Source: Streptacidiphilus carbonis
GTDB taxonomy: Bacteria > Actinomycetota > Actinomycetes > Streptomycetales > Streptomycetaceae
Assembly (NCBI RefSeq): GCF_000787775.1
Contig: NZ_BBPM01000011.1
Span: 1-34,025, forward strand
DNA length: 34,025 nucleotides
Direction of reading: 5' to 3'
Shown here: piece after piece, positions 1 to 11,400 of the stretch
Position numbering within the stretch: position 1 is the stretch's first letter
Layout of the letters: each line of letters opens with the position of its first letter
The notes under the pieces: model-generated
Databases searched by the model: none
Told to the model about the DNA's origin: nothing
The model's input: only the letters and a program-made list of their open reading frames with translations
Program-made: the position numbers and the translations under genes

Positions 1-33
1 GCTACCGCACCCAGCGCGGCAGGTAGGCCGGCG

Positions 34-834
34 TCACCAGGGCATCGCCACGCCGCCGTTGGGACGCAGGATCTGTCCGGTGACGAACCGGGCGGCATCG
101 CTGACCAGGTAGCGGACGGCGTAGGCGATGTCCTCCGGCTCGCCGATCATCCCCAGCGGGGACATCCGGCGCAGGGGCTTCTCGGCGGCGGCGCGGGCGG
201 CCTCGTCGATGCTGCCGTCGGGGAGCAGGTAGTGCCGACCGGTCATCGCGGTTCGCACCAGCCCCGGCGCCACCGCGTTCACCCGTACGCCGTAGCGGCC
301 GACCTCGGCGGCGAGGTTGTGGGTGAGCTGGACCACGGCGGCCTTGGACACCGAGTAGCTCATGATCTCGGGCTGCGCGGTGTCCACGGCGCCGGAGGCG
401 GTGTTGACGATGGATCCGCCGCCTCCGGCCGACATGATCCGCGCGGCCGCCTGGCAGGCGTGGAAAGTGCCCTTGAAGTTGACGTCCAGGACCGCGTCCA
501 GGTCCTCCTCGGGGACGTCCACCACCTTGCCGGTACGGATGATCCCGGCGATGTTGCAGAGGATGTCCAGCCGGCCCTGCTCGGCGGCGGTGTTCTCGAT
601 CAGTGCGAAGACCGCGGCGCGGTCGGTGACGTCCAGGGCCGCGGCGACCGCGGTCTTGCCGATGCCCTCGGCGGTGGCGGTCGCGGCGGCGGCGTTGACG
701 TCCGCGCAGACGACGAAGGCGCCCGCTGCTGCCAGCACCCGGGCGGTGGACCGTCCGATGCCGCTGCCCGCGCCGGTGACCACGGCGACTCGTTCGTTCA
801 GGCCGAAGGGGTCCGTCAGCTCATTGCCCGTCAT
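34..834 (-). CDS. SDR-family NAD(P)-dependent oxidoreductase
   Basis: This 266-residue protein is a classical short-chain dehydrogenase/reductase that should oxidise or reduce a hydroxyl/keto group in the cytosol. The glycine-rich cofactor motif TGAGSGIG is at residues 20-27, and an acidic residue follows the second strand (VVCADVN, Asp45), which in this family favours NAD(H). The catalytic set is visible as Ser147, Tyr160 and Lys164 (YSVSK). The C-terminus NGGVAMPW resembles the FabG-like SDRs of actinobacterial lipid and steroid metabolism. I chose the ATG at 834; an in-frame GTG at 859 with AAGG just upstream would add eight residues (VTLIVLGG). It diverges from a thioesterase-family gene, and the shared intergenic region holds an operator-like palindrome, so both may be controlled by one regulator of acyl metabolism. 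The substrate cannot be told from sequence. Confidence 0.9.
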   Translation of the reverse strand: MTGNELTDPFGLNERVAVVTGAGSGIGRSTARVLAAAGAFVVCADVNAAAATATAEGIGKTAVAAALDVTDRAAVFALIENTAAEQGRLDILCNIAGIIRTGKVVDVPEEDLDAVLDVNFKGTFHACQAAARIMSAGGGGSIVNTASGAVDTAQPEIMSYSVSKAAVVQLTHNLAAEVGRYGVRVNAVAPGLVRTAMTGRHYLLPDGSIDEAARAAAEKPLRRMSPLGMIGEPEDIAYAVRYLVSDAARFVTGQILRPNGGVAMPW

Positions 835-859
835 GCCACCGAGGACTATCAGGGTCACC

Positions 860-902
860 TTGACTTTGGAAGCGACAGTACACTTAGCTACTGGCAAGTA
901 AC
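860..902 (+). promoter_or_regulatory. Divergent promoter with palindromic operator candidate
   Basis: A possible rightward promoter has TTGACT at 860-865 and TTAGCT at 884-889 (18-bp spacer). Directly on and after the -10 lies an imperfect dyad, GCTACTGGCAAGTAAC (887-902), whose core TACTGGCAAGTA matches its reverse complement at 10 of 12 positions. Its size and position would suit a TetR-type repressor acting on the thioesterase gene and perhaps on the divergent SDR. A similar sequence lies on the proposed etfB promoter at 29937-29955. The regulator is not encoded next to it. Confidence 0.5.
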
Positions 903-921
903 TTATTGAGGGGTGACCGGC

Positions 922-1776
922 ATGACGGCAGCGGATCAGGCGTCCGAGTTCGACCGGGGGATCGCCGTCACGGCCCGCCCCGGCGTGCCCTCGGTGTACG
1001 ACGCCGAGCTGGACCCGGGCTGGCGCATCGGCGGCGGCATGAACGGCGGTCTCCTGTTGGCCCTGGCCGGCAACGCCCTGCGGCAGGAACTGGGCGCCGT
1101 GAACAACCACGGCGACCCGTTCTCGCTGAGTGCCTACTACATCTCCGCGGGCCGTCCCGGTCCCGGCGAGATCCGCACCGAGACCGTCCGCCGCGGCCGG
1201 AACTTCAGCACGGGCGCGGCCACCTTGCTGCAACGGGACGACCGGGGCGACCCGGTGGAGCGGCTGCGGGTGCTGGCCTCCTACGGCGACCTCGACGCAC
1301 TCAAGGGCGAGGTGCGCACCAGCGCCGTCCCGCCGGTGATGCCGCCGCCGGAGGAGTGCGTCAGCTCCGAGCTCGCGCCTCCCGACTTCCTCAGCGAGGC
1401 CGCCCTGCTGAAGCGGCTGGAGCTGCGGCTGGACCCGGCCTGCGTCGGCTGGGCGCTGGGGAAGCCGTCGGGGGAGGGGCGGATCCAGGGCTGGCTGCGG
1501 CTCGCGGACGGCCGCGAGCCGGACCCGCTGATGCTGCTGTTCGCCGTGGACGCGCTGCCGCCGGTCACCTTCGACCTCGGCCTCTTCGGCTGGACGCCGA
1601 CGCTGGAGCTCACCGCCCATGTCCGGGCCCGTCCGGTCCCCGGCTGGCTCCGCGTGGTGCACTCGACCCGGAACCTGGCCGGCGGGCTGCTGGAGGAGGA
1701 CGCCGAGGTCTGGGACGCGTCCGGCCGACTGGTGGCCCAGTCCCGGCAGTTGGCGGTTGTGCCGCGCTCGGCGTGA
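922..1776 (+). CDS. Thioesterase-family (double hotdog, TesB-like) protein
   Basis: A 284-residue protein resembling the actinobacterial acyl-CoA thioesterase family with two tandem hotdog folds. The first half carries the typical segment WRIGGGMNGGLLLALAGNAL (about residues 31-50), which corresponds to the loop and long helix of a hotdog domain. The second half (about 150-280) ends in the strand pattern AEVWDASGRLVAQSRQLAVV, typical of the second hotdog. Such enzymes hydrolyse acyl-CoA to free acid plus CoA; the acyl chain cannot be predicted. The ATG at 922 is preferred over the in-frame GTG at 913 because GAGGGG at 908-913 is spaced well for it. It is divergent from the SDR gene, which suggests a shared acyl-CoA or polyketide-like substrate, and is followed by a strong hairpin. 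Confidence 0.82.
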   Translation: MTAADQASEFDRGIAVTARPGVPSVYDAELDPGWRIGGGMNGGLLLALAGNALRQELGAVNNHGDPFSLSAYYISAGRPGPGEIRTETVRRGRNFSTGAATLLQRDDRGDPVERLRVLASYGDLDALKGEVRTSAVPPVMPPPEECVSSELAPPDFLSEAALLKRLELRLDPACVGWALGKPSGEGRIQGWLRLADGREPDPLMLLFAVDALPPVTFDLGLFGWTPTLELTAHVRARPVPGWLRVVHSTRNLAGGLLEEDAEVWDASGRLVAQSRQLAVVPRSA

Positions 1777-1825
1777 GTTCCCGCCGGCGTGAGCCTCCCG
1801 CCGGGGTGACCGGCGGTATGCGGAG

Positions 1826-1851
1826 GGGCGCCGACCCGGCGGTCGGCGCCC
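1826..1851. terminator. Bidirectional hairpin terminator
   Basis: A perfect 11-bp stem, GGGCGCCGACC (1826-1836) paired with GGTCGGCGCCC (1841-1851), closes a four-base CGGC loop. It lies between the convergent ends of the thioesterase-family gene and the XRE regulator. There is no long T-run, which is common for terminators in high-GC actinobacteria. Confidence 0.75.
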
Positions 1852-1901
1852 TTGGCTCCTGCCCTGGGCCCGTCCGCGCCTCCGGGCGGTCCGGCTGCCG
1901 G

Positions 1902-2777
1902 CTAGGCGGTGATGTACAGGACCTCCGGATGGTCGTGCTCGTACCCCCGCGCCTCCGGGTGGTCCAGCAGCCACTGCATCCGGTCGCGGCTCTCCTGGTC
2001 CGCCGGGGTGTAGACGACCAGCTCGATGTCGGTGGCGGCGAGCACCTCGAAGTTGCTGACCACCACCCGTAGTTCACCGATCGCCGGATGCTGGTGGCGT
2101 TTGGTGCGGGTGGACGCGGCGGCGACGTCCTGCCGGGACCAGATCTCGGCGAACTCGGGGCTCACCGCCAGCAGGTCCTCCACCAGCCCCTCCCAGTCCG
2201 GATCCCCCAGGTGCCGGACGTAGTGGGTGCGGTAGAGCGCGGCCAGCAGCGGGAGGTCGACCTCCCGCTCGACCAGCGAGCTGCAGCAGGACGGGACGGT
2301 GAAGCTCAGCCACAGCAGGTTCCGGCCCTGCGACCCGCGGAACCGCGGCCAGAGCGCCGCGTAGGGCGCGTTCCAGGCCAGCACGTCCAGGCGGGAGTTG
2401 AGCACGCAGGCCGGGGAGGTGCGGAAGTCGTCCAGGATCTGCTGGATGGTCGGGTCCAGGTCGTCGCAGGGCGGCGGCGCCGGTGCGGTGCGGATGTCGG
2501 CGAGCCGGTAGAGGTGGCTCAGCTCCGGCTGGTTCAGCCGCAGCGTCCTGGCTATCGCGTCCAGCACCTGCGGGCTGGCGTTGATCGGCCGACCCTGCTC
2601 CAGCCAGGTGTACCAGGTCACCCCGACCCCGGCGTGCAGCGCGACCTCCTCCCGTCGCAGTCCGGGCGTGCGCCGTCGGCCGCCGGGCGCCAGTCCCAGT
2701 TCCTCCGGCGTGATCCTGGCCCTGCGGCTGCGCAGAAAGGCGGCGAGCTCGGTCCGACGAGCGGGTGCAGTCGTCAT
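1902..2777 (-). CDS. XRE-family regulator with MmyB-like ligand-binding domain
   Basis: A 291-residue transcription factor. The N-terminal helix-turn-helix spans about residues 38-85, with the family hallmark TPGLRREEVALHAGVGVTWY followed by LEQGR. The remainder (about 105-285) fits the MmyB-like ligand-binding domain, with LDVLAWNAPYAALWP and the C-terminal RVVVSNFEVLAATDIELVVYTP strand region. The ATG at 2777 was chosen; another ATG at 2786 would add three residues and abuts the AGG that best serves 2777. The gene diverges from a carboxymuconolactone-decarboxylase-family gene across a double palindrome at 2830-2861. By position it is the likely repressor of that gene and of itself. The effector is unknown; some MmyB-like domains have been found with bound fatty acids. 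Confidence 0.88.
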   Translation of the reverse strand: MTTAPARRTELAAFLRSRRARITPEELGLAPGGRRRTPGLRREEVALHAGVGVTWYTWLEQGRPINASPQVLDAIARTLRLNQPELSHLYRLADIRTAPAPPPCDDLDPTIQQILDDFRTSPACVLNSRLDVLAWNAPYAALWPRFRGSQGRNLLWLSFTVPSCCSSLVEREVDLPLLAALYRTHYVRHLGDPDWEGLVEDLLAVSPEFAEIWSRQDVAAASTRTKRHQHPAIGELRVVVSNFEVLAATDIELVVYTPADQESRDRMQWLLDHPEARGYEHDHPEVLYITA

Positions 2778-2817
2778 GCCACCCATCCTGCATCACACCA
2801 CTGACAACGGTCCGGCA

Positions 2818-2861
2818 TTGTTTCTGACGGGCTGTAGGACTACAGTCGTAGCCCTACAGCC
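2818..2861 (+). promoter_or_regulatory. Promoter and tandem palindromic operator between the XRE regulator and its divergent gene
   Basis: The rightward promoter reads TTGTTT (2818-2823), a 17-bp spacer, then TACAGT (2841-2846). A 32-bp dyad covers 2830-2861, with outer arms GGCTGTAGG and CCTACAGCC. Inside it are two abutting 14-bp units, CTGTAGGACTACAG (2832-2845, perfect GTAG/CTAC dyad) and TCGTAGCCCTACAG (2846-2859). The operator covers the -10, so binding there should block transcription of the rightward gene. The adjacent XRE/MmyB-like protein is the obvious candidate binder. Confidence 0.75.
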
Positions 2862-2882
2862 GTTCACTCAAGGAGAGCCGTC

Positions 2883-3569
2883 ATGGCGCTGCCGAGCCAG
2901 GCAACTGTCGAGGAACTGGACCCCGTGTTCGCGGAGATGGCCGCCGCGAGCTTTCAACGCGCAAGGGCGGGAAAGGAGCTGACGCCGCGTGAGCTGGCCC
3001 TGATCGGCCTCGTCGGGGACGTCTGCACACAGGTCCTCGGGATGCCCTACGAACTGCATGTGCGGGCCGCTCTGGACAACGGCCTGGACGCCGACGACCT
3101 GCGCGAACTGCTCCGCTTCCTCTCCTACGACAGCGGCTACCCGGCGGCGCTGGCCGCCCTGGAGCGGCTGGCCGCCATCGAGCGCGAACACGGCCTGCCC
3201 GGGCCGACCGGCCAGCGGCACCAGGTGGACGCGGACGGCACCGGCAGCCCCATGCCCGCGGCGATGCGCGCCGAGGTGCGCGCCCTCGACCCGGACTTCG
3301 CCGACTACATGGACCTGCAGTCGCGGATGCGCGCCGGCATGTCCCGGATCAGCGTCCGCGAGCGGGCCTTCGCCACCATGGCGGTGGACGTCGCCTACCA
3401 GACCCTCCAGGAGAGCTTCCGCGCCCACGTCGGCCGCGCGCTGGGCGCGGGCGCGACCCCCGACGAGGTCCGGGCCGCGGTCCGCGCCACCGCGCCGTTC
3501 GGGATGACCCGGACCTGGCGCGCCCTCAACGTCCTCGACGCCCTGCTGGCTACAGCCGCCGGTACATGA
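2883..3569 (+). CDS. Carboxymuconolactone decarboxylase (CMD)-family protein, two tandem domains
   Basis: A 228-residue protein with two repeats of the all-helical CMD fold, about residues 12-100 and 135-225. The first repeat has PYELHVRAALDNGLDADDL (55-73), the classic gamma-CMD signature with Glu57 and His59. The AhpD-type CxxC redox pair is absent, so a peroxidase role is less likely than decarboxylation or isomerisation of a lactone-type ring compound. The ATG follows AAGGAGAG, a strong ribosome binding site. Expression is probably controlled by the divergent XRE regulator through the palindrome on the promoter. The last 20 bp overlap the 3' end of the convergent GNAT gene, with no terminator between them. 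The natural substrate is unknown. Confidence 0.85.
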   Translation: MALPSQATVEELDPVFAEMAAASFQRARAGKELTPRELALIGLVGDVCTQVLGMPYELHVRAALDNGLDADDLRELLRFLSYDSGYPAALAALERLAAIEREHGLPGPTGQRHQVDADGTGSPMPAAMRAEVRALDPDFADYMDLQSRMRAGMSRISVRERAFATMAVDVAYQTLQESFRAHVGRALGAGATPDEVRAAVRATAPFGMTRTWRALNVLDALLATAAGT

Positions 3570-4041
3570 TGTGCAGGCCGACGTAGCCCAGGGTGGGGTG
3601 CAGGAAGCCCTCGGGGAGGGTGGTCATGACCTCGAAGCCGAGGGACTTCCACAGCGCGACGGCCCGGGTGTTGGACTCGACCACGGCGTTGAACTGGACC
3701 GCGCGGTAGCCCTCGGCGCGGGCCCAGGCCAGCATGGACCCGCCGAGGGCGCGGCCGACGCCGCGGCCGGCGTGGGCCGGGTCGACCATGAAGCTGGCAC
3801 TGGCGATGTGGGAGGCGCCGCCCATGTGGTTGGGGTTCATCTTGGCGCTGCCGAGGACATCGCCGGTGGTCTCGTCGACGGCGACGACGGTCCGGCCCGG
3901 CGGGGCGAGCATCCACATCCCGCGGGCGGTGGGCTCGTCCAGGTCGCGCGGGTAGGTGTAGGTCTCGCCCGCGGCGACGATGGTCCGGAAGAAGGGCCAG
4001 ACGGCGTCCCAGTCGGCGGCCTCGGCGTCTCGGATCAGCAT
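3550..4041 (-). CDS. GNAT-family N-acetyltransferase
   Basis: A 163-residue acetyl-CoA-dependent N-acetyltransferase. The acetyl-CoA pyrophosphate-binding loop appears as GRGVGRALGGSMLAWA, preceded by the strand SHIASASFMVDPAHA. The C-terminal part, FNAVVESNTRAVALWKSLGFEV, is the usual GNAT end with the conserved asparagine and LGF motif. The acceptor amine is not predictable. I placed the start at the ATG of MLIRDAEAADW; an ATG 27 codons upstream would add a basic, His/Arg-rich segment not typical of the family. It diverges from tex, and its 3' end overlaps the convergent CMD gene by 20 bp. Confidence 0.9.
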   Translation of the reverse strand: MLIRDAEAADWDAVWPFFRTIVAAGETYTYPRDLDEPTARGMWMLAPPGRTVVAVDETTGDVLGSAKMNPNHMGGASHIASASFMVDPAHAGRGVGRALGGSMLAWARAEGYRAVQFNAVVESNTRAVALWKSLGFEVMTTLPEGFLHPTLGYVGLHIMYRRL

Positions 4042-4147
4042 GTCCGCCAGCCTGCCGCTGCCGACCCGCCGGTGCCAGTGGTTTCGGTCGGCGTGTCGGG
4101 CGCGGCAGAATGCAGGTGGCATCCCTGCGAGAGAGTGGTAACCGCGC

Positions 4148-6532
<2,385 letters not shown>

Positions 6533-6544
6533 CCGGGGCAATGC

Positions 6545-6562
6545 TGCCATCAGGTGATGGCA
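6545..6562. repeat. Perfect 8-bp inverted repeat downstream of tex
   Basis: TGCCATCA (6545-6552) and TGATGGCA (6555-6562) are perfect inverted copies two bases apart, just after the tex stop codon. A looser dyad (CATTGG ... CCAATG) follows at about 6563-6585. It may be a first terminator-like fold or a protein site; no function is supported beyond the symmetry. Confidence 0.4.
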
Positions 6563-6623
6563 CATTGGATCCTGGTGCCCCAATGGTCGGGGTGCCCGGT
6601 TCCGCAATCGTACGATGATCCAA

Positions 6624-6668
6624 GGAAGTCCCCATCCGCTCCCCCGTGCGGAAGGGGGCTTCCTTTTT
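6624..6668 (+). terminator. Rho-independent terminator of tex
   Basis: An interrupted long stem, GGAAG-CCCC-CCGC pairing with GCGG-GGGG-CTTCC, is followed by five T residues (6664-6668). It sits four bases from the 3' end of the convergent GH13 gene, so it may also stop transcripts from that side, where the U-tract is lacking. Confidence 0.85.
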
Positions 6669-6671
6669 GGT

Positions 6672-8321
6672 TCACTCCTCCCAACGGAGCCAGACGGCCG
6701 TGTCGGAGGGCAGCAGCCCACCCTCCAACGGCCCGCTCGCCAGCAGTGGTTCGGCCCGCTCGGGCAGGGCGACCGGGCTCGGTCCCAGGTTCACCACGCA
6801 GCGGAAGCCGCCGGGGCGGGTGAAGTCCAGAACGTCCGGCGCGGACGGCAGCCAGCCCATCGGCCCGTCGCCGAGCCCGGGCTCGGCTCGGCGCAGCCGC
6901 AGCCCGGCCCGGTAGAGCTCCAGGTGCGATCCGGGGGCGCCGGACTCGGCAGCGGCGGTGCGGTCCTTCCAGGCGGCCGGCTGGACGTCCAGCCAGGGCG
7001 GGGCGTCCGCGTCCCCCGGGCCCGCGCTGAAGCCGAACGGGCGCTCGGTGCCGCTCCACGGCAGCGGCACCCGGCAGCCGTCCCTGCCCCGGTCGACATG
7101 GCCGGACCGCAGCCAGGTGGGGTCCTGGCGCAGTTCGTCCGGGATGTCCTCGACCTCCCACAGGCCCAGCTCGTCGCCCTGGTAGACGTAGACGCTGCCG
7201 GGCAGCGCGAAGGTCAGCAGCGCGGCGGCGCGGGCCCGGCGGGTGCCCAGGTCCACGTCGACGGGGCGGCCGAAGCGGCCGGCCCGGTCGAAGTCGTAGG
7301 TGGTGTCGGCGCGGCCGTAGCGGGTGACATGGCGGGTGGTGTCGTGGTTGGACAGCACCCAGGTCGGCGGGGCGCCCACCAGGGCGTGCGCGGACAGGGT
7401 GTCGTCGATGACGCCGCGCAGCTCGGCGGCGTCCCAGGCGGACTTCAGCAGCGGGAAGTTGAACGCGGTCTGCAGTTCGTCGGCGCGCAGGTAGCGGGCG
7501 AAGCGGGCCGGGTTGTTCTCCCACAGCTCGGCGACGAACATCCGCTCACCGGGGTAGCCGTCGGTGATGGTGCGCCAGCTGCGGTAGATCTCGTGCACCC
7601 CCTCCTGGTCGCGCCAGGGGTCGGGGCGGCCGTGGTGCCCGGCGGAGTCCGGCAGGCCCTGCTCCTTGACCAGGTGGTCGGTGACGTCGATGCGGAAGCC
7701 GTCGACGCCCCGGTCCAGCCAGAACCGCAGCACGGACTCGAACTCGCTGCGGACCGCCGGATTGTCCCAGTTCCAGTCGGGCTGCTCGGGCGCGAACATG
7801 TGCAGGTACCACTCGCCGGGCCGGCCGTCGGCGTCGGTGGTGCGCTGCCAGGCGGAGCCGCCGAAGTGGGCCTGCCAGTCGTTGGGCGGCAGGTCGCCGC
7901 CGGGGCCTCGGCCGGGGCGGAAGTGGAACAGGGCGCGCTCGGCCGAGCCGGGGTCCGCCGCCAGCGCCGCGCGGAACCAGGGGTGCTGGTCCGAGCAGTG
8001 GTTGGGGACCAGGTCGACTATGGTCCGCAGGCCCAGGTCATGGCCTTCGGCGATCAGCGCCTCGGCTTCGGCGAGGGTGCCGAAGGCCGGGTCGATGTCG
8101 CGGTAGTCGGCGATGTCGTAGCCGCCGTCCGCCAGCGGGGAGACGTACCAGGGCGAGATCCACAGCGCGTCCACGCCGAGCTCCACCAGGTAGGGCAGCC
8201 GGCTGCGGATGCCGGCGATGTCACCCGTGCCGTCGCCGTTGCCGTCCATGAAGCTGCGCGGGTACACCTGGAAGATGGCCGCCCCGCGCCACCAGGGCTC
8301 ACTCTCCGTCGGATCCTGCAC
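6672..8321 (-). CDS. GH13 alpha-glucosidase / oligo-1,6-glucosidase-type enzyme
   Basis: A 549-residue glycoside hydrolase of the alpha-amylase superfamily, without a signal peptide and thus intracellular. The conserved regions are all present: DLVPNH (103-108), GFRIDV with nucleophile Asp212, FVAELWE with acid/base Glu265, and LSNHDTTRH with Asp327. The loop DGNGDGTGD (26-34) is the metal-binding loop seen in oligo-1,6-glucosidases and trehalulose-type synthases. It should hydrolyse or transfer glucose from short alpha-glucosides such as maltose or isomaltose. The GTG start at 8321 has AAGGCGG upstream. There is no sugar transporter or LacI-type gene beside it, so regulation and substrate remain open. 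Confidence 0.9.
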   Translation of the reverse strand: MQDPTESEPWWRGAAIFQVYPRSFMDGNGDGTGDIAGIRSRLPYLVELGVDALWISPWYVSPLADGGYDIADYRDIDPAFGTLAEAEALIAEGHDLGLRTIVDLVPNHCSDQHPWFRAALAADPGSAERALFHFRPGRGPGGDLPPNDWQAHFGGSAWQRTTDADGRPGEWYLHMFAPEQPDWNWDNPAVRSEFESVLRFWLDRGVDGFRIDVTDHLVKEQGLPDSAGHHGRPDPWRDQEGVHEIYRSWRTITDGYPGERMFVAELWENNPARFARYLRADELQTAFNFPLLKSAWDAAELRGVIDDTLSAHALVGAPPTWVLSNHDTTRHVTRYGRADTTYDFDRAGRFGRPVDVDLGTRRARAAALLTFALPGSVYVYQGDELGLWEVEDIPDELRQDPTWLRSGHVDRGRDGCRVPLPWSGTERPFGFSAGPGDADAPPWLDVQPAAWKDRTAAAESGAPGSHLELYRAGLRLRRAEPGLGDGPMGWLPSAPDVLDFTRPGGFRCVVNLGPSPVALPERAEPLLASGPLEGGLLPSDTAVWLRWEE

Positions 8322-8462
8322 GTGGGACCGCCTTGTCGTTCGTCGGTGCTGTTGTTGTCTTTTCTACCTTTGCGCGGGGTGACGGGGGTAGAGGGCGTCC
8401 GAGACGGTGGACCGGCGGTCGGCAGGGCAGGGCAGGGCGGGGGTGCGGTGGGGGCGGATGTC

Positions 8463-11400
8463 TCAGGTCTGGTGCAGGGTCGAGCCGTTGCGGCCCTTGC
8501 GGACCTCCAGCCGGGTGGGGATGCGGCTCCGGAGGTCCGCGACATGGCTGACGATGCCAACGGCGCGGTCGCGTTCGCGCAGCCGGTCCAGGACGTCGAG
8601 GACGTCCTCCAGGGTGTCCTCGTCGAGCGAGCCGAAGCCCTCGTCGATGAAGAGGGTGTCCAGCGGCATGCCGCCGGCCTCGTCGGTGACCACGTCGGCC
8701 AGGCCCAGGGCCAGCGCCAGCGAGGCGAAGAAGCTCTCGCCGCCGGAGAGCGTCGAGGTGTCCCGCTCCTGGCCGGTCCAGGCGTCCAGGACGCTGAGGC
8801 CCAGGCCGGAGCGGCCGCCGCCCCTGGCCCGCAGGTCGGTGTGGGCGAGGGAGTAGCGACCCTGGGACATCACCGCCAGGCGCGATCCGGCCGCCGCCGC
8901 GACCTGTTCCAGCCTGGCCGCCAGGACGTAGGTCTCCAGGGACATCCGGAACCGGTTGCCGCTGCTGGTGCCCGCAGCCAGCCCGGCCAGGCCCGCCACG
9001 GTGGCGTGCTCTGCGGCCAGCGGCTCCAGCCGCCGCACCTCCACGGTGAGGCCGGCGCTGAGCCGGTCCAGCGCGGCGCAGCGGTCCCTGGCCGCTTGCA
9101 GCCGGGCGTAGGCCTGCTGCAGCTGCTGCTCGGCGACCCGGTCGGCCGCCTGCTCGGCCGCCGGGTCCGCCACCGGCTGCCTTACGGCGGCCAGCAGTTG
9201 CTCGTCGGCCAGCTCGGTGCGGACCCGGGCCAGCTCGGCCCGGTGCCGTTCCACCGCTTCACGCAGCCGCAGGGCCTCGGCGGCCGGGAGCAGCGCCCGC
9301 TCGGCCTGGCCCGGATCGGCGAAGCCCTCCCGCTCGGCCGCCGCCCTTGCCGAGGCCTCCGCTCCGGCGAGGGCCTGCGCCCCCGCCGCCGCTTCGCGGA
9401 CGGCGGAGACCGCCTGGTTCAGCCGCTCGGCGAGCGGCTCCAGCTGGGCCACCCGGGCGGCCACCGACACCGCCCCGGACCGGCCGCGCTCCAACTCGGC
9501 CGTCAGCCGGATCTGTTCGTCGGCCAGCGCGTCCAGTCCTGCGGTGCGGGCGGCCAGCATCGAGGCGGCCGCCACCTCCGCCTCGCTGCGCAGGCCCTGT
9601 TCGTGCTGGAGCCGGTCCAGCTCCTCCTGGGCCCGGAGACCGGCCGCCGCCTGCTGCTGGGCCTCGGCCTGCTCGGCTCGCAACTGGTCCGCCGCGCCGC
9701 GCAGTTCAGCCGCCGACCGGTCACCGGCGACGGCGGTCAGGGAGTCGATCTGGCGGCGCAGCCCCTGGACGTCCTCGCGGGCGGTGTCGGCGCGGTCGGC
9801 CGCCTCCCGGTGGGCCTGTTCCGCGTGCTGCTCCTGCTCCCGGGTGACCTGCCCGGGCCCCGGCCGGGCGGGTGCCGGGTGCTCGGCGGAGCCGCAGACC
9901 GGGCAGGCCTCGCCCTCGGCCAGTCGGGCCGCCAGTTCGGCCGCCATGCCCTGCAGCCGGCGCTCGCGCAGCTCCAGCCAGCGCTCATGGGCCTGGTTGG
10001 CACTCTCCCGCAGCGTGCGGGCGCGCTCCTCGGCGTTCGACAGCCGGTTGGTCAGCGCCTCCGCCCGCTCGGCGGCCTCGCAGCGCTGCCGGACCTCGGC
10101 GAGCCGGGTGTCCAACTGCTCGGACCGGGACAGCGCCAGTTTCGCCCGGTCCAGCGACGCGGCGGCCCGGTCCCTGAGTGCCGGCCACTGCTCCAACCAC
10201 TCGGCGGCCTCCGCCCGTTGGGACTCGGCGTCGTCGCGCTCGGCCTCCAGCCGGCGCCGGGACCGCTCATTGGCCTGGAACTGCTCCTCGGCCGGCAGCA
10301 GCGCCCGCAGGCCGCCGAGCTCCTCGCGGGTGGCGTGCTCGGCCGCTGCCAACTTCTCGGCGTCGGCCCGGTGCGTGTCGGCCCGGTCGGCGTCGAGGGG
10401 CGCGAGCACGGCGGCGGGCAGCGCGGCCCGGGCCCGCCGCTCGGCCTCGTCGAGCCGGCGCCGGGTCAGCAGCGCCTGCTGATGCAGCGTCAGCAGCGGG
10501 GCCACGGCCTCGGCGCGCCGGGCTCGCTCCAGCCGGTGCTCCGCGGTCCGCTGCTCCCCGGAGCGCGCCTCCAGCTCGTGCGAGCGCCGGACGGCGTGCG
10601 CGTGCCGCTGCTGACGGTCCGCCAGCACCTCGACCGCGCGGGCCCGATCGGCGGCCGGTCGGCGCCGCTCCAGCGCCAGCCGGTGCCAGGACTCGGCGAT
10701 GGTCAGCAGCTCCCTGGCCTCGACCCGGAGCTGGGCCGCCCAGCAGAGGCAGTCGGCGTGCACATCGAGCGGCGGCGGCTCGTCCGTGCCTGCCGCCTCG
10801 CGCAGCCGCTCCAGTCGGGAGCCGATCTCGCCCAGCACCGCCTGGCAGGCCTTCTCGGTCTGCTGCCGGCGCTCCGCCAGCCAGCCCTCCACGGCGCCGA
10901 AGCGTGCCGTGTCGAACAGCCGCCCGAGCAGCTCGGCCCGCTCCGGGGCGGTGGCATGCAGAAAGCGGGCGAAGCCACCCTGGGGGAGCAGCACCACCTG
11001 GCAGAACTGCTCGCGGCTCATGCCCAGCAACTGCTGGATCTCGGTGCCGATCTCCTGGTGCGAGCGGCTGCTCGCGCGCCAGGAGTCGGTGCCGTTGTCG
11101 TCCTCCGCGTCCTCCGCGCCGTCCGCGACCCGTTCCCGCAGCAGCGTCTGTGCCTTGTCGGTGGTCAGCCCCTGGCCCCGTCGCTTCGTCCTGACCTGCT
11201 CCGGGCTCCGGGTGATCTCCAACCGGCGGCCGCCCAGGGTCAGTTCGAGCACCACCTCGGTGCGCACCTCGGCCGCCGCGTGGTCGCTGCGCAGCCTGGT
11301 GCGGGGCCGGCTGCCGGGCAGCGTCCCGTACAGGGCGTAGCAGACGGCGTCGAGGACGCTGCTCTTGCCGGCGCCGGTGGCACCGTGCAGCAGGAACAGG

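Noticed and set aside
1-37. An 11-codon minus-strand frame (GTG at 37, stop at 2) overlapping the SDR stop
   Set aside because: Too short and without ribosome binding site or family resemblance; it may be chance or the edge of unseen sequence.
34-1974. A fused reading frame joining the SDR to upstream minus-strand sequence
   Set aside because: The part beyond about 859 overlaps the thioesterase-family gene in antisense and has no homology-like pattern; the SDR N-terminus is explained by the ATG at 834.
6533-6623. Possible small RNA or tRNA in the hairpin-rich gap after tex
   Set aside because: No cloverleaf, TPsiC or anticodon arm could be assembled; short dyads and a terminator explain the structure.
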